Source of the DNA: an uncultured Collinsella sp.
GTDB lineage: Bacteria; Actinomycetota; Coriobacteriia; Coriobacteriales; Coriobacteriaceae
Reading direction: 5' to 3'
Assembly (NCBI GenBank): GCA_902494815.1
Contig: CABUVB010000117.1
Coordinates: forward strand, 1-5,756
DNA length: 5,756 nt
Made by a program: the position numbers and the translations under genes. Positions within the stretch are counted from its first letter, which is position 1, and every line of letters starts with the position of its first letter. A model generated the notes under the pieces. That model saw nothing but the letters and a program-made list of their open reading frames with translations, had not been told where the DNA came from and did no database searches. Below, in pieces: positions 4,593 to 5,756 of this stretch.

Positions 4593-5756
4593 CGACAACG
4601 CGCTGGTGGTGGCGCTCGATACCTCGACCGACATGCTTGCCTGCGCGGCAAGCTGGATTGATGGGCGGACGGGCGAGACGAAGCTCGTGAGTGGCGACCA
4701 CATGTGTCGCCGTCACGCCAACGTTGAGCTCGTGAATACCGTTGATGGCGTGCTGGCTCAGGCCGGTCTGGATCGCAGCGATGTTGGTTGCTACGTGGTC
4801 GGCCGCGGTCCGGGGTCGTTTACGGGTGTGCGCATCGGCATCTCCACTGCCAAGGGCCTCGCGCGCGGTGCCAATGTTCCGCTGCTGGGCGTGTCGACGC
4901 TCGACGCTTGCGCTTGGACGGCGTGGAAGGCTGGCGTGCGCGGCAAGCTTGGTATCTTGGCCGATGCTATGCGCGGTGAGGTATATCCGGCGCTGTATAT
5001 GCTGGTCGATGAGGGTCCCGAGCGTCAATTTGAGCGCGAACACGTGGTCAAGGCCGCCGTTGCGCTCGATGAGTGGCGCCAAGCAGCGGACTGGGACCAG
5101 GTTCAGCTGACCGGTGACGGTCTCGTGCGCTATGGCAAGCTGCTGGGTGAGGACGAGACCGCCCGCTGCGTGGAGCGCGACCTGTGGTGGCCTTCGGGCG
5201 AGGGCTTGCTGCTCGCGCACGCTGCGGGTGACGGCGATCCGGCCCGCGTCTTGCCGATTTACACGCGCCTTTCGGATGCCGAGGAAAACGAGCGCAAGCG
5301 TCTTGGTCTTGCCGAGAGTGCGCAGAGCGAAATTACGGGTGTTGCCGATGAGCTCGCCGGTCGTCATCTGCAGTTCCGTCCCATGGGCGCGGCGGATGCC
5401 GAGGGCGCGAGCGCGCTAGAGGCTGCCTGCTTTGAAGGTGCCGGACACGAGGCGTGGACGCCGGGCATGTTCCTGTCCGAACTGGGCGAGGACGTCGCTG
5501 CGCCGCGTAGTTGGTGGGTGGCACACGACGACGGCAAGCTGCTGGGCCTTGCCGGCGGTATGGTCGTGGACGGTGATGTGCAGATTCTGGATGTCGCCGT
5601 CGACCCGGCACATCGCCGCGAGGGCATTGCCCGCAAGCTGCTGTCGCACGTGAGCTATGATGCCCAGATGCTCGGCTGCACCACGGCTTCGCTCGAGGTC
5701 GAGGACGGTAACGAGGGAGCGATCGCGCTTTATAACGCTCTGGGCTTTACCGAGGC
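4579..5756 (+). CDS. tsaB: TsaB-RimI fusion protein (3' end beyond window)
   Basis: The reading frame from the ATG at 4579 stays open for 392 codons to the window edge. Residues 1 to about 235 are TsaB, the non-catalytic partner that dimerises with TsaD for tRNA t6A37 synthesis: ALDTST at 12-17, GRGPGSFTGVRIG at 75-87, STAKGLA at 89-95, and an ending PIYTRLSDAEE at 226-236 typical of the TsaB C-terminus. After an acidic/charged linker (about 235-261), residues 262-392 are a GNAT acetyltransferase of RimI type: LDVAVDPAHRREGIARKLL at 337-355, with the acetyl-CoA loop RREGIA at 346-351, then LEVEDGNEGAIALYNALGF at 372-390. Glu373 and Tyr385 align with E. coli RimI catalytic Glu103 and Tyr115. 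RimI acetylates the N-terminal alanine of ribosomal protein S18 in E. coli. The start overlaps the tsaE end by 14 bases, with AAGG at 4566-4569. The C-terminus is not visible; a TsaD domain or separate tsaD gene may follow. Confidence 0.92.
   Translation, partial: MSLHNDNALVVALDTSTDMLACAASWIDGRTGETKLVSGDHMCRRHANVELVNTVDGVLAQAGLDRSDVGCYVVGRGPGSFTGVRIGISTAKGLARGANVPLLGVSTLDACAWTAWKAGVRGKLGILADAMRGEVYPALYMLVDEGPERQFEREHVVKAAVALDEWRQAADWDQVQLTGDGLVRYGKLLGEDETARCVERDLWWPSGEGLLLAHAAGDGDPARVLPIYTRLSDAEENERKRLGLAESAQSEITGVADELAGRHLQFRPMGAADAEGASALEAACFEGAGHEAWTPGMFLSELGEDVAAPRSWWVAHDDGKLLGLAGGMVVDGDVQILDVAVDPAHRREGIARKLLSHVSYDAQMLGCTTASLEVEDGNEGAIALYNALGFTE

Noticed and set aside
4477..5367. Long open frame of 296 codons on the - strand opposite tsaE and tsaB
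   Set aside because: It lies wholly opposite conserved TsaE/TsaB-RimI coding sequence. Its translation is rich in Arg, His, Ala and Thr without recognisable motifs, as expected from the reverse of GC-rich codons, and I see no convincing ribosome binding site.

Overview
The window looks like a piece of chromosome from an actinobacterium of the class Coriobacteriia, most likely Collinsella or a close relative. This rests on the protein style, a GC content that runs from mid-40s to about 70 percent in the lines I counted, and an actinobacterial-type gene order (nnr, alr, tsaE, tsaB, rimI). I cannot confirm the genus without a database search. There are no mobile elements, CRISPR arrays, rRNA or tRNA genes that I can see. 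This is a housekeeping region rather than an accessory island.

Layout: positions 1-30 are a strong intrinsic terminator closing whatever lies upstream. Positions 31-127 are the only real intergenic gap and carry two candidate sigma70-type promoters in tandem. From 140 to the right edge, six genes run on the + strand with almost no space between them: acpS (140-679), a fused NAD(P)H-hydrate epimerase/dehydratase, nnr (680-2296), alr (2299-3444), a family 4 uracil-DNA glycosylase (3453-4073), tsaE (4086-4592), and a tsaB-rimI fusion that starts at 4579 and runs off the end of the window. Gaps are 0, 2, 8, 12 and -14 bases, so this is very probably one operon with translational coupling.

Functionally the operon mixes cofactor and metabolite upkeep (AcpS activates acyl carrier protein; Nnr repairs damaged NADH and NADPH), cell-wall precursor supply (Alr makes D-alanine), DNA repair (the uracil-DNA glycosylase), and tRNA t6A37 modification (TsaE and TsaB), with RimI-type N-terminal acetylation fused to TsaB. 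TsaD, the catalytic partner of TsaB, is not in the window and would be expected just downstream, or fused to the same polypeptide.

I did not find a new biological system. The points most worth a second look are: the TsaB-RimI fusion, with both RimI catalytic residues visible; an AcpS with an unusual charged C-terminal tail and a leucine where the family has a histidine; an alanine racemase with alanine at the usual carbamylated-lysine position; a uracil-DNA glycosylase placed inside an otherwise familiar alr-tsaE gene order; and a rise in GC content along the operon.
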